Positions 22,416 through 34,447 of a stretch of 64,000 nt of DNA are shown here, in pieces. The position numbers and the translations under genes are program-made. Location: NCBI GenBank assembly GCA_022749755.1, contig CM040449.1:16402363-16466362 (forward strand), read 5' to 3'. This DNA is from Azadirachta indica. Its lineage: Eukaryota > Streptophyta > Magnoliopsida > Sapindales > Meliaceae. The notes under the pieces were generated by a model that was not told where the DNA came from, did no database searches, and saw only the letters and a program-made list of their open reading frames with translations. The first letter of the stretch is position 1; the number at the start of each line of letters is the position of its first letter.

Positions 22416-23722
22416 TTGATACTTAAAGAGAACAAACATTACAGTGACATTACAACCATTACATTAACATGATAAGTTAGGAAAACATTATTTATAACAA
22501 TAGTAGGCATGTCAAAATTGATGGCTCTTTTTGTACACTAAACCAATGATATACATTATTTCATGTACAATTTAAATCATCAAAAGTATCACAAGTAATT
22601 ATTTCAACCAAAGTAGAGTTCTTCTAATGTGGATGAACCAAAACATTTCCTAGAGACAAAATTCTGCATATATAATAATTTAGTGAATGACTATTATGCA
22701 ATAAAAAAATAGATTTTTTAAAAAAAAGAAAAATAATAATAGGAACATTATGATTTTTCATAACACGGAGATCTCATTCTTTTCTTTAAAACAAATTAAT
22801 TAAAACCTTATTATTCAATGCTAGCCACGTAAATACTTCTTCCATTCAGCCAACTCCCTTTGTTGACGCAAAGATTTGGCCAACGGTGTAATTGAGAATT
22901 TAACACAAAATAAGTAAGAAAAAAGAAAACAATACACCAGAATTTATGTGGTTTGACGTATATCCTATGTCCACAAGCTAATCTTTGAGGGGAGATTTTA
23001 TTAATGCTTGAGAAATAGGGTTACCATAATACAAGAAAAACTTTCTCTCTCGTCATTATTTCTTACTTTTTCTCACTATAGCTTTTTTTCACGTGCCTTT
23101 CTCTTTCTAATTAATTCCTTGTTCATCAGGGATTTCTCATTGTCTACGATGTCATCTCCTTCTTGAATTTATCTTCTTTTAGAATTTAATATTGAATTAA
23201 ACTTCCACGCACTAATGGGATTGCTGGGCCTGGGTCAAACTTACTTGACTTGCCTTTGCACTTGCTGGGCTTGAATTGGATTTATTTGATCAACTCTCAA
23301 AATTTAAGGCCAAATACATATTTTGGATAAATTCGGCGCTGTTCACACTAGTACTATTCATGACCGGTACTTTTTGGGCTCAGTATTGTTTTTTACTCAC
23401 CACTATTCATGTGCATGGCATGTATGATATTGTTTACAACGAAATTTTAACTTTCATGGCCTCCTAAGACAACATGCGTAGCACATATTTCTGTCTTAAA
23501 CTAGCTATCCTTTTACCATCAAATATAAACCTTTTTACTACTCTTTGATCACTAGGGAAAGGAACAAGTTATTGTTCATAAACACTTTTCACTACAATAA
23601 TGGATTCAAATTGACAAGAGATGAAGGTGAACTTGACAATCACATTTTCAATATCATTATCACCGCATGCAACTTTACCTTAGCTTTTAAGAAAATTGGC
23701 TACTGCTACTCCATCGGTGATA
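22416..23722. other. Spacer with a retroelement-like leader fragment
   Basis: No gene was recognised. The stretch 22930-23010 (ATTTATGTGGTTTGACGTAT, TCCTATGTCCACAAG, GGGGAGATTTTATTAATG) resembles a sequence often found in plant Copia LTRs and may be a solo fragment. ORFs of 61-63 codons at 23276-23467 and 23545-23730 have no recognisable content. Confidence 0.4.
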
Positions 23723-23727
23723 AGATG

Positions 23728-24290
23728 TGATAAAAACCATCAAGAAGGAATCACCAAAGCTTCAAATGACCTTTCCCTCTTCATGGAAGGCCAGCTATAA
23801 GAGATGGAACCAAGGCTAGAGCTAAAAAGTCGTAAGCTACCTTGACACGAGAATGTCCAAACACCCAAGCGTACAAATATATATGTTTGTAGGTGAACAG
23901 TAGCTGATGTATGAACAATAACCCGAGAGCAAACATTGCTAATAGAGTTCTTCTGAGGGTCGATTACGAGTGCAAAAGTGTATGTGCAAATTAGAAGACA
24001 CTAATAAAGGTGTTAGGTTAATCAAAGATGTAAACATGTGGGCAAAATGCAATATAGCATTTCCTAAATGGTTAAGGAAGCCTAGAAATTTGAAAAACAT
24101 TATAGAATTCTCTAGGTTTGATTAGGTCTACATTACATAAAATAAATAATTCTTTCTAGAATCCTTAATTCTAGGAATACTTAGGTTGTAAGAATTGATT
24201 TTCTAGAAACATCCTAAAGTAGTTAATTTGTATAAATAATTGGTTGTTAATTTGTATTTAACCTTTTCTAAGTAGGTGGAAGATTTTATA
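23728..24290 (+). repeat. Gypsy-3 5' LTR, truncated
   Basis: TGATAAAAACCATCAA at its start matches TGATGAAAACCATCAA at 34448. The match continues through CAAACATTGC, TAAACATG and TAAATAATTGGTTGT to 24290, where Athila-2 begins. Confidence 0.85.
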
Positions 24291-24904
24291 TGATAAGTGT
24301 GTAGAATAGGCACTTATTAGTCGCTTCAAGACTTGATTTGTTTTGTAAATCCTCCAATTTTGCTAATATTTGATGAATTCTAATGCCTTGTATAGAAAAG
24401 ATAGCAAACAATCATGCAAGATGAAATCGGCTCAAAAAAGAAATGTTAGTTGAAAAGGAAACGGGGACCAAAATGCAAAAGTTCAGGGACCAAGGATCCT
24501 TGATGTTGTGTCCTAATACAATAGTGGAGAGTGACTTGAAAATCAAGCCTATAGAATTCCCTAAGAAGTGCATACAAGTTTGTTTGTTTGTATAAACTTA
24601 TTCGAGTTGAAGGACTATTAAGTATAAGCAGCAACTCATATAGTTGTAGAAGGACTCTTTAAGTATAGTGATAATTGGTATTCAAATTGAATTTTTAGAT
24701 GAATTGCCAACATTTTGAAAGTTTCCATATTTTAAGTAACTACTTGATCTATAAGGCTAGATTGTGATTTGACTCAGCATATGCTCAAGAGTATAGTTTT
24801 TCTCTTTGTTGTTATGTTTGGCTATGCTCTCTTAATTAGTGATTTTTGTTTGCTTTTGTTTTGATTTGCTTAAAAACAAGTAAACATTCAAGTTTGGGAG
24901 TATC
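24291..24904 (+). repeat. Extra LTR start plus 3' tail fused upstream of Athila-2
   Basis: Bases 24291-24493 match the first ~200 bp of the full LTR at 24905. From about 24492 the sequence switches to the tail that precedes the 3' LTR: 24492-24904 matches 31531-31928 (AGGATCCTTGATGTTGTGTC versus AGGATTCTTGATGTTGTGTC, and onward). It ends in a polypurine-like AGTTTGGGAGTATC just before the next LTR. This is what remains after unequal recombination between tandem elements followed by a large deletion. Confidence 0.75.
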
Positions 24905-26396
24905 TGATAAATATGTAGAATACGCACTTATCAGTCGCTTTAAGACTTGATTTGTTTTGTAAATTCTCAAGTTTCATCAATGTTTGATGAATTTTGGTGC
25001 CTTGTACAAAAGGATAGTAAACAGTCATTTAAGATGAAATCAGCTCGAGAAAGAAATGTCTGAAAACTCAGAAAGGAAATGGGCACAAAATGAAAAAGTT
25101 CAAGCACCAAAGTCAAGAAATTCAAAGCTGATGATTATGGGTTGCTAGAATGGCGAAGCCATGCTATACCCACAGAAAGCAAGCCAAAATGGCCAAGAGT
25201 GTGGCACGGTTCCGCCATCTGTCCAGCCTCCACGATACCCCCGCACATTTTTTAGCGCCCCCACATCTCTTAGATGTTTTTGGATGATTCTTGGCCATAA
25301 GATCATCCACCAACAACCTAATTTAGGTATCTCCTAGGTTTATTTGTTTCGAGGATAAATAACCACTATAAGCAAGCAAACAAGAATAGAAAATGTAGTT
25401 TTAGAGTAAGAGAAGGTGAGGAACCAAGAGGGATCCTAGAGAGAAAAGGTGATTGATTTAAGTTAAAGCCTTTGGAAGAAGACTTTAAAGTGGATCATTG
25501 AAGCTTTCATCTTTACTCTAGAGTTTCTAAACTCTACACTCTCATTTTGTATTTCATTTGAATTTTATTTGTTGAATTTGAAGATTATGGAATACATAAT
25601 GATTTTGATGTTGATACTTAAGATGGGTGGCTAGATTTCTTAATCTAAGATCTTGAAGTAACTTGTCCAAATTATGTTTTAATTAATTGGCATGCTATTA
25701 ATGTTAGTATGGTTTGATTCATTTGTGTTTACCTTACTTAATGTTCTAATTTGTAAATTAATGAATTAGTTAAATTAAAGATAGATGAATTAATTCTTAG
25801 AAAGATTGATTTGTTTATCGGACTAAGGAAACACAATTTAGGTAGTTATGAGGCTAGGAGGTAATCAACACCTAGATAATCTAATTAACATTTAGGATTT
25901 TAAGAAACCGGGAGGTAACTTGAGATCTAAGTGTTAAATAATAAGTAATACTTAATGAACTTATAATTAATTAAGTTAGACAAGGATATCAACTTGAATA
26001 GTTGTACATAAGATCTTGATTTACGATCGGGAGAGATATTAAAGTCAGTCTTAATCTTGTGATTAGTGAATTAGACTAAACACATTAATAACAACCAATT
26101 AAGAGAAACATAGTGATAGATAAGTGAAATCAAGACTCTAGGTTGTTTATCCTTGCAAATTTCATTTTTCTATTAACTTTTTAATTCAGTTTCTATTTCT
26201 TGTTAGTTAATCGTAGAGTTTCTTGTTTATTGGCCATTACAATTAATCAATTATAATTGCTTAGATAAATTTGGACCTTCAAGACTACAGTACTTAGTAT
26301 TTAATTCAAATCTCAATCATTGTGGGATAGTACTCTTACTTATCATTTTACTACTTAATATGACCTGTGCCTTTACGGTTGGCGTTATCGAAATCA
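24905..26396 (+). repeat. Athila-2 full-length 5' LTR
   Basis: It begins TGATAAATATGTAGAATACG and ends GCGTTATCGAAATCA, 1492 bp in all. Like the Athila-1 LTR it has a GC-richer patch with GCCATG words (25150-25260). Confidence 0.8.
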
Positions 26397-26402
26397 AGTT
26401 TT

Positions 26403-26420
26403 TGGCGCCATCACTAGGGA
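26403..26420 (+). other. Athila-2 primer-binding site
   Basis: TGGCGCCATCACTAGGGA follows the 5' LTR, with the same AGTTTT spacer as in Athila-1. It matches the tRNA-Asp complement at 13 of 18 positions; the first seven bases are exact. Confidence 0.75.
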
Positions 26421-26559
26421 TTGAAATCTTTAAATTATTCTTGTTACTCTAGTAGCATTGTTCAATCTTAATCTAAGCCTTTATTTTCTTTTATTTTTGT
26501 TTAAGCATTTGTTCTGTTTTTTAAGTTTGTTGGTGTATGTGAAGAGCCCGTAACCTTAA

Positions 26560-27770
26560 ACTTGTTGCATTTGATCTAGAAATTGAACAGACTCAGTTAA
26601 GAAGAGAAAAGATGAATGAAGCCACAACCATGGCAGAGGAAAGAGAGCAAAATCCTCATCCACTAAAACCATGGCAACAACAATAAGCTCTTTGAGACTG
26701 CTTCTAATCATTGGTTAATGACAACTATTTGGGGATTCGCTGGCAAGCAATCAACGCCAACAATTTCGAACTTAAACTGGCATTGATAAACACGGTTTAG
26801 CAAAATCAATATAGGGGCTTATCTTATGAGGACCCCGATATCCGTTTGGTTATGTTTTTGGAGGTGTGCGACACTATTAAAATGAATAGAGTAGACCAAT
26901 ACTTGATTCGAATTAGGCTATTTTCATTTTCATTGAGGAATTAAGCTCGAGGTTGGTTGCAATCCTTACGACCAAGTAGCATCAGCACATGGGAAGAATT
27001 GGCTTAAAAATTTCTAACAAAGTTCTTCCCACCATCAGAAACTACACAGCTCAAAGGCAAGATTGCTCAATTCAAGCAGCTTGATTTTGAGCCTTTTTAT
27101 GAGGCATAGGACAAGTTTAAAGACTCAATCCGAAAGTGTGCTCATGATGGATACCAAAATTGGTTTCAAATGTAGTTGTTCTACAGTAAATTGCATATGC
27201 AAACTCAGAAAATTATAGATTCGGTAACTAGTGGAACTCTTCTATCTAAGATAGCTGAGGAAGCTTATACTTTATTGAAGGAAATGGCCTACAATGATCA
27301 CTAGTGGCCAAATGAAAAAACTGTAGTGAAAAGGGCTGTGAGGATTCATGAAATAGATTCCTTGGTATCATTATCAACCTAAGTAGCAATTTTGGCAAAC
27401 CAAATCCAAGCCTTTACCACAAAGAAAACATCCCTAAGCTAAAAGAAGGTGATGGTTGTAAGTTCTTCATGTGTTAATAATGGTTTCAAGGAAAAGCAAT
27501 GCCAATATATAAATAACCAAAACTATAACTTCCAGCCAAACAACAATTTGGCTTCCCACTACCATTTAAGACTTCGAAATCATGACAATTTTTTCTATGG
27601 AAATGCTAGGAATGTGCTTCAACCACAACCACCATTGGGATTTCAACAACAGCTCATGAATAAAAAAAAGCCATCCTTGAAAAACCTCTTAAGCACATTC
27701 ATTGTGAAAACTAAGAATTGGTTCAACAAAGATAAAACTAGGTAGGACAACATAAAACTCATATGGTGAA
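26560..27770 (+). pseudogene. Athila-2 gag
   Basis: The plus strand encodes YRGLSYEDPDIRLVMFLEVC and RIRLFSFSLRN, stop, ARGWLQSL. It continues SISTWEELA, stop, KFLTKFFPP, then KGKIAQFKQLDFEPFYEA and ILANQIQAFTT. These are the Athila gag blocks seen also in Athila-1. A 98-codon open piece at 27449-27745 corresponds to the Asn/Gln-rich tail (NNQNYNFQPNNN, PPLGFQQQL). At least eight in-frame stops are present. Confidence 0.82.
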
Positions 27771-27979
27771 TTTAGAAGCAATAATGAAGTCCTTGGAAGT
27801 ACAAGTTAGCTAACCAGCTATATCAATTAAGTCTTTTCAAGGAGGAAAATTTTCAACTGATATAGAGGTCAACCCAAGAGAACAATGCAAGGCTATCAGG
27901 AGTGGTAAAGATTTAGAACCACCTAAACTTAAGGATAGTGAAAATGAAGGCACAAAAGTTAAACCGAAAGTACCAAAAG

Positions 27980-28775
27980 AAGCATCAAGACCTAGAGGCA
28001 TCTCATTTCCGAATAATCCCCCCATTATTACTCTCCCTTTGTCATTCCCTCAGAGATTTCAAAAAAAGAAATTAAATGCTCAATTTTCAAGATTCTTAAA
28101 GATGCTCAAAAAGCTTCATATTAACATTCCATTTGCGAATACGCTTGAACAAATGCCGAATTATGTGAAATTCATGAAAGACGTGATGTCAAATAAGCGA
28201 CGTTTGAAAGAGTATAAGCTGGTGAAGTTAATGGAAGAATGTAGCTCTATTATTCAATAAAAGGTACGAAAGAAGGTAGAAGATCTAGGTAGTTTTACTA
28301 TCTCGTGTACCAATGGCAAATTAAACTTTGAAAAGGCATTGTGTGACTTGGGGGCAAGCATCAATTAGTGCCGCTTTTAGTTTTTCGAAAGCTAGGCCTT
28401 GGTGAAGTGAAGCCGATAACTATTTCTTTGCAAATGGCAGACAGATCCATCACTTATCCTTGGGGAGTTATAGAAGATGTGTTAGTCAAGGTGAATAAAT
28501 TCATTTTCTCTATTGATTTTATGGTGCTTAACATGGAGGATGATTGAGAAATCCTCATTATTCTTAGGCAAACTTTCCTGACTACTAGAAAAGCTTTGAT
28601 TAATGCACAATGTGGTGAGATGACATAGAGAGTTTATGAAGAAAAAGTCAAGTTTAACATTTACCATGACAAGAAAGCTCCAAACAACACAAGCACTTGT
28701 CATAAGGTAGATGTCATCAACGACAATGTAGTAAATATGGTTAAGAATGAAATGGAAAAGTCTTGAAAAGATGCT
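27980..28775 (+). pseudogene. Athila-2 gag C-terminus and protease
   Basis: A 73-codon open stretch (28039-28260) encodes LHINIPFANTLEQMPNYVKF, SNKRRLKEYKLV and EECSSIIQ. The protease follows, including the active-site block ALCDLGASIN (near 28337-28366), which is intact in this copy although the frame stops just after it. It then continues in broken frames to VDVINDNVVNMVKNEMEKS and a stop at about 28765. Confidence 0.82.
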
Positions 28776-29064
28776 TGTGAAGACACTAAAATTTTCAAGA
28801 AGAAGAAAAAGAAACCATATGATGGATTGGCGCATAGGAGATATTTGCAACGAGTCATTCTAGTTGATTGCTAAATTCAAGACCAAAAGTTATTCTGGAC
28901 ATAGCAAAATCAAGAAAATTGGCTTTGTTCAAAATTGAAAAAGTATTACATCTTAGTAAAGCCAATTTGAAGGATGAAGATGGAAGGAATAGCCAAAAGT
29001 TCAAGTTTTATTTCGGTGCAGAAGGACGAAATATGGTGAATATTCCGTTCGAGGATCCAACTTG
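28766..29064 (+). pseudogene. Athila-2 integrase C-terminal fragment
   Basis: Directly after the protease end come DACEDTKIFKKKKKKPYDGL and AHRRYLQ, then NSRPKVI, LFKIEKVLHLSKANLKDEDG and FYFGAEGRNMVNIPFEDPT with its terminal stop (29063). This is the tail of an Athila integrase. It begins at the equivalent point to the fragment in Athila-1. Nothing of RT, RNase H or the integrase core is present. Confidence 0.78.
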
Positions 29065-31928
29065 ATTTAATTAAATGGCCAAGTCTAGCTAAGGACGTTA
29101 AATCTAGCGCTACTTAGGAGGCAACCCAAGCTTTTTATATTTTGAATTTTTATTTAAATTGATGTTTTGGTTTCTCTTTTTTATATTTTTGGTTTCTTAT
29201 TTGTGCGTTTTCGTATGTGTTTCAAGTGTGCGTGTTAATTGTTTGGCAAGTCTGGCATTAGGGGAGGTATTTTTTAACGGCTCGGCCATAGGATAGAGTC
29301 CATAATATGGCTGTGCTAGCCATGCGTGCCACCACGCCATGTTCACACATCCATTTCCCTCTCCGGACTCAAGGCTACCCCCATTGCCCCTTTACTGAAA
29401 GCATGGCATAGTCATGCCATGCCATAGCGTAACCACGTCAAGCCTTCCTTCTCCCATTTTGTTTTATTTTAGCCAATCCTTCCCAACTACACAAACACTC
29501 CCTCATTATTTCTTCTTCCAAATTTGCTCCCTAAAGACAAACCCATACCCAACCATCTTCCTCAAACACTTCAATTCCAAGTCACAAAACCATCTCATCA
29601 CATTGTATCAAATCACAATACATAATCAAGTATCCAATCCAACTCCCAATTTCCAAGTTTTTCCCTCAATGCAAATTCTTCACTTGGAATTTTCTCGAAA
29701 TCAATTTTTCAACCTTCAAGTATAGTCTTCCACATTCAAATTCAAGTAAGTTCTTCATTGCTTTACAAATTTGTTATTGTTATTGACTTGGGATTTGAGT
29801 TGTATGATTGTGGAAGTTGATGACTTGGAAAATTTTCAAAAGATGGTATGCTGTGATATTATTGAAGACTTTTATGGGAAGTATTGGAGATTTAGAGTAT
29901 ATTAGAAGTGAGTGGGATTAATTTTGAAAAGGTTGATGTGTGAGAGGAAGCTTTGAATCTGAAAATTGGGTGGGTAGTGAAATTTGCACCCCAAAAGTGT
30001 TTGATAAAATGCTTAAGTGACATTTTTTGAAGATTTATTAAGCTTTCACAGAAATCACTTAAGAAGTATTTAGGAGGTGCAAAAAGGTGTTTTAGGAGTG
30101 ATTTGATGAAGGAGGAGGTGTAGTACAAAATGCGTATACCAAATGTTTGATGAATTGTTGAAGAGAAAGCTTAAGTAATATTCATGGCACCAAAAAAGGG
30201 TAGTTCCTGGCAATCGTCAATGCATTTTGATCACACAATGATAACAAAGAGGATTAAGAGGTGAGATCTCACATCTCCCTCCTAGGTATGGTTTCTTTCC
30301 CTTGGTTTTTATTTGTGATCAAACATTAAGGACAATGTTTAATTTAAGTTTAGGGGCGGATGCTTATTTTGTGGAATGATTATGGATTGTTTGTGAAGTT
30401 GTTTATGGATATATTTTGTGTATCTTATTGATCAAAATTTTTGTTTAAGCCAACAAACACACAACATGATTTCAAATTTGTGTTTTCATACTTTCTATTC
30501 TTGCATGTAAGTAGTTTTTATTTTGTTTTGTGCATTTGTTTCCTTTAAGTTTCTTTTTCTCTTTTTAGTATAATATATGTACAAATTCTCTTGTCTTATG
30601 AGTTATTTTTAGTTTTCTTTTGAGCTTGCCTTATTCAATCTAAATGAAAGGCCAATGATATGATTGTGATTGAGAGTGCTTAAATTTTAGAAAATTGATA
30701 AATGTTGGCCTAATATATGTGCTTAACTTGTTCCTAAATTTATTCTTCTTGATCATTCCTGAAATTGTGATCATTAATGCCACAATTACTTAATTGTTTA
30801 GAAACTGAGAGAAGGTTTATGCAAACTAAATAAACTTGTAAGACTTCATTAAATTCAAAACTAGTTTGATTGTCACTTGAGGCTAAATTCAAAGGGATGC
30901 TTCATTAGGGAAATGATTTAGGCTATCTTTGATCCGTTTAATCCTTTCAAGCTAAAAATTAACCAATCCTTATTTTACCCCCACTGTGTTGTCTCCCTTT
31001 TATCAATTCGACCTTAAAATAAAGTTTAATAATCTTTTGTTTAAACACCTTAAAGTCTTTGATCATTCTAATGTTTATCTATATAAGGGAGGATAAGTGA
31101 AGTATGAAAACTCAAGCCAAGCTTTTACTAAGTAACCGAGTTTTATGCCTAAGCAAGTATAAATAACTCACGTAAAAAAGTAGAGCGAGGTTAAGTGTAA
31201 AAAAGGAGAGAGAGATAGGAGAGTTGAAGCTAAACTTTTGCTGAGTAACTAGACCTCATGCCTGGTAAGCATGGAGAGTTCATGAAAAAAGATAGAGTGA
31301 GGCTAAACATAAAATAAAAAATAAAATTAAAAAAAAATCTTTGATTTGTAAATAAATGGGTGAAAAAAAGAGGTAAAGAAAGTTGTGAAAAATTAATGAT
31401 TGGAAAAGAATAAAAAGGATTGAAGGTTAAGTTCTTAAATAGGCGATGTGTTTAGGGTGCTTAAACCTCACTTAAATATCCTTTTTCCTACACTAACCAT
31501 AACCTATCATTACAAGCCTAACTAAGCCCTAAGGATTCTTGATGTTGTGTCCTACTACAATAATGGAGAGTGACATGAAAATTAAGCCTATGGAATTCCC
31601 TAATAAGTTCACATAAGCTTGTTTGTTTGTATAAACTTATCCGAGTTGAGGAACAATTAAGTATAAGTGGCAACTCACACAGTTGCACAAGGAATCTTTA
31701 AGTAGAGTGGTATTTGGTATTCAAATTGAATTTTTGATGAATTGCCAATATTTTAAAAGTTTCCTTAATTTAAGGAGTTGCTTGATTGTGATTTGACTAA
31801 GTAGATGCTCATGAGTCTATTTTTTCTCTTTGTTGTTATGTTTGGCTATGCTCTCTTAATTAGTGATTTTTGTTTTCTTTTGTTTTGATTTGCTTGAAGA
31901 CAAGCAAACATTCAAGTTGAAGGGTATT
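29065..31928 (+). other. Athila-2 3' non-coding region
   Basis: About 2.9 kb lie between the integrase stop and the 3' LTR, nearly the same length as in Athila-1. ACAATGTTTAATTTAAGTTT near 30340 is a motif often seen in this part of Athila/Tat elements. A 103-codon ORF at 29414-29725 is Ser/Phe/Leu-rich and shows no domain that I can name. The end reads CAAGTTGAAGGGTATT, the polypurine tract. Confidence 0.65.
31123..31305 (+). repeat. Two-copy ~113-bp repeat in Athila-2 non-coding region
   Basis: Copy a begins TTTTACTAAGTAACCGAG and holds ATGCCTAAGCAAGTAT. Copy b begins TTTTGCTGAGTAACTAGA and holds ATGCCTGGTAAGCATGGAGA. Both run on to TAGAGYGAGGYTAA. The core matches the reverse complement of the pair at 12152-12292 in Athila-1. 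Confidence 0.65.
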
Positions 31929-32030
31929 TGATAAATGTGTGGAATACACACTTATCTGTCACTTCGAGACTTAATTTGTTTTATAAATCCTCAAGTTTTG
32001 TTAATATTTGATGAATTTTAGTGCCTTATA
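31929..32030 (+). repeat. Athila-2 3' LTR, truncated to ~100 bp
   Basis: TGATAAATGTGTGGAATACA through ATGAATTTTAGTGCCTTATA matches the first ~100 bp of the full LTR. The sequence then switches to Gypsy-3 internal DNA. Confidence 0.75.
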
Positions 32031-32162
32031 GTTAGTGTGTCACAAGTATTGTCTTAATTTTGTGTATTTAGTTCAAAAAAAAAATAGGATTGAAAGAGAG
32101 AATTAAGAGCAGTAAAAGCCAACTTGAGTACGCAAACATTAGAGTTAAGTGACATCAATTAA

Positions 32163-33475
32163 GTGAAACACATGAGAGATGTTGCGAGGTTATTTCTAAC
32201 ATTCTTTCGAGTAATGAATATGTCTAAAGACAAAGATAAAGGTATAGCTGAAGAGAAAGCAAAAGATCAGTTATTCATGCTCAAAGCAATGCAACAACAA
32301 TTTGAGCGAATGAACTTGATGTCTAGTGAAATTAGAGATAAATTGGAAAGGCAAGATGCTGAAATAGCTAACCTACATAGGGTTAGCAACCAACAGTTCT
32401 TAATGTAAGAAGGCATTATAGGCTTGCTACCAAAAATGTAGATGATAGCAAGGACTTAGCTGATTTTGACGACCAGACCACCAATGTCGTGTGCAATGAA
32501 GGTGAAAGACGAGAAAGGCATATAGATCGTGACTTGGGAAACATGAAATTGAAGATCCCTTCTTTCCAAGGTAAAAATAATCTTAAAGCTTACTTGAAGT
32601 TGGAGAAAAAGGTGGAGTTAGTATTTGATTGCCATAACTATTCCGAATAAAAAAAGGTTAAGTTGACAGCCTTTGAATTCATTGATTATGCTATTATTTG
32701 GTGGGATTAACTTGTTTTGAGTAGGAGATGAAACCATGAAAGGCCAATTTAGTGATAGGACAAAATGAAAGCCGTCATGAGAAGGAGATTTGTTCTTAGT
32801 CACTTCTATAACAAATTGTACCAAAGGTTGCAAAGTCTTACACAAGGTTCCAAGAGTATGAAAGACTACCACAAGGAGATAGCCATGATTCGACCTAATA
32901 TTGAAGAGGATCGAAAGGGTATTATGGCCAGATTCTTAAATGGTTTGAATCGAGATATTGCTAATGTGGTTAAATTGCAGCATTATCTAGAGTTGGAAGA
33001 CATGGTACACATGGCTATGAAAATAGAGCGACAAGTAAAGAGAAAAGGATCCATAAAGTTTAATTTAAACTCATTTTCCTCATAGAAGATAAATTGGAGC
33101 AAAGATCATATTGCTCTATTTTCATAGCCTAAAACCGAAGCATCTAAAGACGACGAAAAGGGAAGTGACCGTGACAGAGGTAAATTTGATTCCAAACACT
33201 CTAGAAATAAAAATGTTAAATGTTTTAGATGTTTGGGAACAGGTCACATTGCTTCACAATGTTCGAATCGGCATGCAATAATTCTAAGAGATAATGGTGA
33301 CATTAAGATTGAGCGTAAATCAAATGATGATCCTATGCCACCTTTGGAAGATGCTAGTAAAGGCGTGAAGTATGCTTTTGATGGTGAATTAATGGTTGCG
33401 AGATGTGCTCTCAATATGCAAGTGAAGGAGGATGAAAGGGAACAGCAAGATAACATCTTTCATATAAAGTGCCAC
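32163..33475 (+). pseudogene. Gypsy-3 gag with CCHC zinc knuckle
   Basis: An 81-codon opening stretch (32163-32408) ends in a coiled-coil-like segment (FERMNLMSSEIRDKLERQDA). The capsid part (32765-33085) reads MRRRFVLSHFYNKLYQRLQS, LTQGSKSMKDYHKE, IMARFLNGLNRDIANVV and MVHMAMKIERQ. A complete zinc knuckle CFRCLGTGHIASQC lies at 33221-33262 (CX2CX4HX4C). The capsid and zinc-finger pieces are in separate frames. The style is that of chromovirus-type Ty3/Gypsy gag. Confidence 0.85.
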
Positions 33476-33930
33476 ATTATAATGCATGATAATTGATGGT
33501 GGTAGTTATACTAATGCAGCTAGCACTAATTTGGTTGAGAAATTAAGTTTACGTACTTTGAAGCATCCTAGGCCATACAAGCTACAATGGTTGAATAATT
33601 ATGGAGAAGTTAAGGTAAATAAACAAATGTTAGTTTCATTCTCTATTGGAAGATACAAAGATAAGTTCCCATGTGATACAGTACCAATACATGTTGGACG
33701 TATTCTTTTGGGGCTACCTTAGCAATATGATAGGCGTGTGACATATGATGGTTACACAAATAATATATTCTTTTGTAATAAAAGAAAAACCTATCACTCT
33801 TACACCATTAATTCCTAGACAAGTGTATGAAGATCAAATAAGGATTAAACAAGAAAGTGATACAAAAAAAGAGAATGAGAGTGCAAAAAAAAGAATGACT
33901 AGTGGAAAAGTCAAAAATTATGAGTGTTAT
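33476..33930 (+). pseudogene. Gypsy-3 aspartic protease
   Basis: MIIDGGSYTNAAS holds the active-site motif as IIDGGS, the form I recall as usual for this lineage rather than DSG or DTG. It is followed by LKHPRPYKLQWLN, EVKVNKQMLVSFSIGRYKDK and IHVGRILLGLP. A stop replaces the next residue, then QYDRRVTYDGYTNN continues the family pattern. Confidence 0.82.
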
Positions 33931-34094
33931 TAAGAGAAAAGAGAGGCAACAAGTGAATATATATGCAAGAAAGAGTGAGGTTAAGAAAGGTTTGTTTTCA
34001 ATCAACCTATGATTGTACTTTTGTACAAGAAGGCATATTTTAGTACTAATGAGATTAACTCTACTTTGCCTAGTGCTATTGTAACTCTTTTATA

Positions 34095-34440
34095 GGACTT
34101 TGATGATGCATTCCCCAATGATATTCCTAGTGGTTTGCCACTTATTAAGGGAATTGAGCATCAGATCGACTTTATTCTAGAGTTATTATTCCAAATAAAC
34201 TCGCATATAGAAGTAATCCCGAGAAAATGAAGGAGCTTCAAAGGTTTTCAAAAGTGACGCATTTCATTTTATATCATAAAACCGATGATGCATCAAAGAT
34301 ACTTGATTTATTTTTCAAGGTGACTGTGAGATTGCATGGAGTGCCAAGTAGCATAGTTCGAAATCGTAATGCTAAATTCTTAAGCTATCTTTGGTAAACT
34401 TTATAGGGTGACGATTCGAGGACGAATCCTTTTAAAGAGA
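34095..34440 (+). pseudogene. Gypsy-3 RT start fused to integrase fragments
   Basis: DFDDAFPNDIPSGLPLIKGI and EHQIDF, then [17 protein letters not shown], are the region just before the RT palm. The sequence then jumps within the same ~30 bp to [20 protein letters not shown] and [20 protein letters not shown], an integrase core segment. IVRNRNAKF stands where IVSDRDAKF is usual, so the catalytic Asp is Asn. A second jump leads to DDSRTNPFKEKGND, the C-terminal end next to the 3' LTR. RT, RNase H and most of integrase are deleted. Confidence 0.8.
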
Positions 34441-34447
34441 AGGGGAA
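34437..34447 (+). other. Gypsy-3 polypurine tract
   Basis: AGAGAAGGGGAA lies directly before the 3' LTR. Confidence 0.7.

Larger units (their letters stand above)
24291..32030 (+). mobile_element. Athila-2: Athila-like Gypsy element, pol-deleted, tandem-LTR form
   Basis: The order is: LTR start fragment (24291-24493), 3' non-coding tail (24494-24904), full LTR (24905-26396), primer-binding site, gag and protease remnants, integrase C-terminus, ~2.8 kb non-coding DNA, and a truncated LTR (31929-32030). RT, RNase H and integrase core are absent, as in Athila-1. The coding order and non-coding repeats match Athila-1, but sequence divergence is large. It is inserted in the 5' LTR of Gypsy-3. Confidence 0.85.

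Noticed and set aside
29414..29725. 103-codon ORF in the Athila-2 tail
   Set aside because: Athila elements can have an extra ORF here, but this one has low-complexity Ser/Phe/Leu composition and no membrane or coiled-coil pattern that I could defend.
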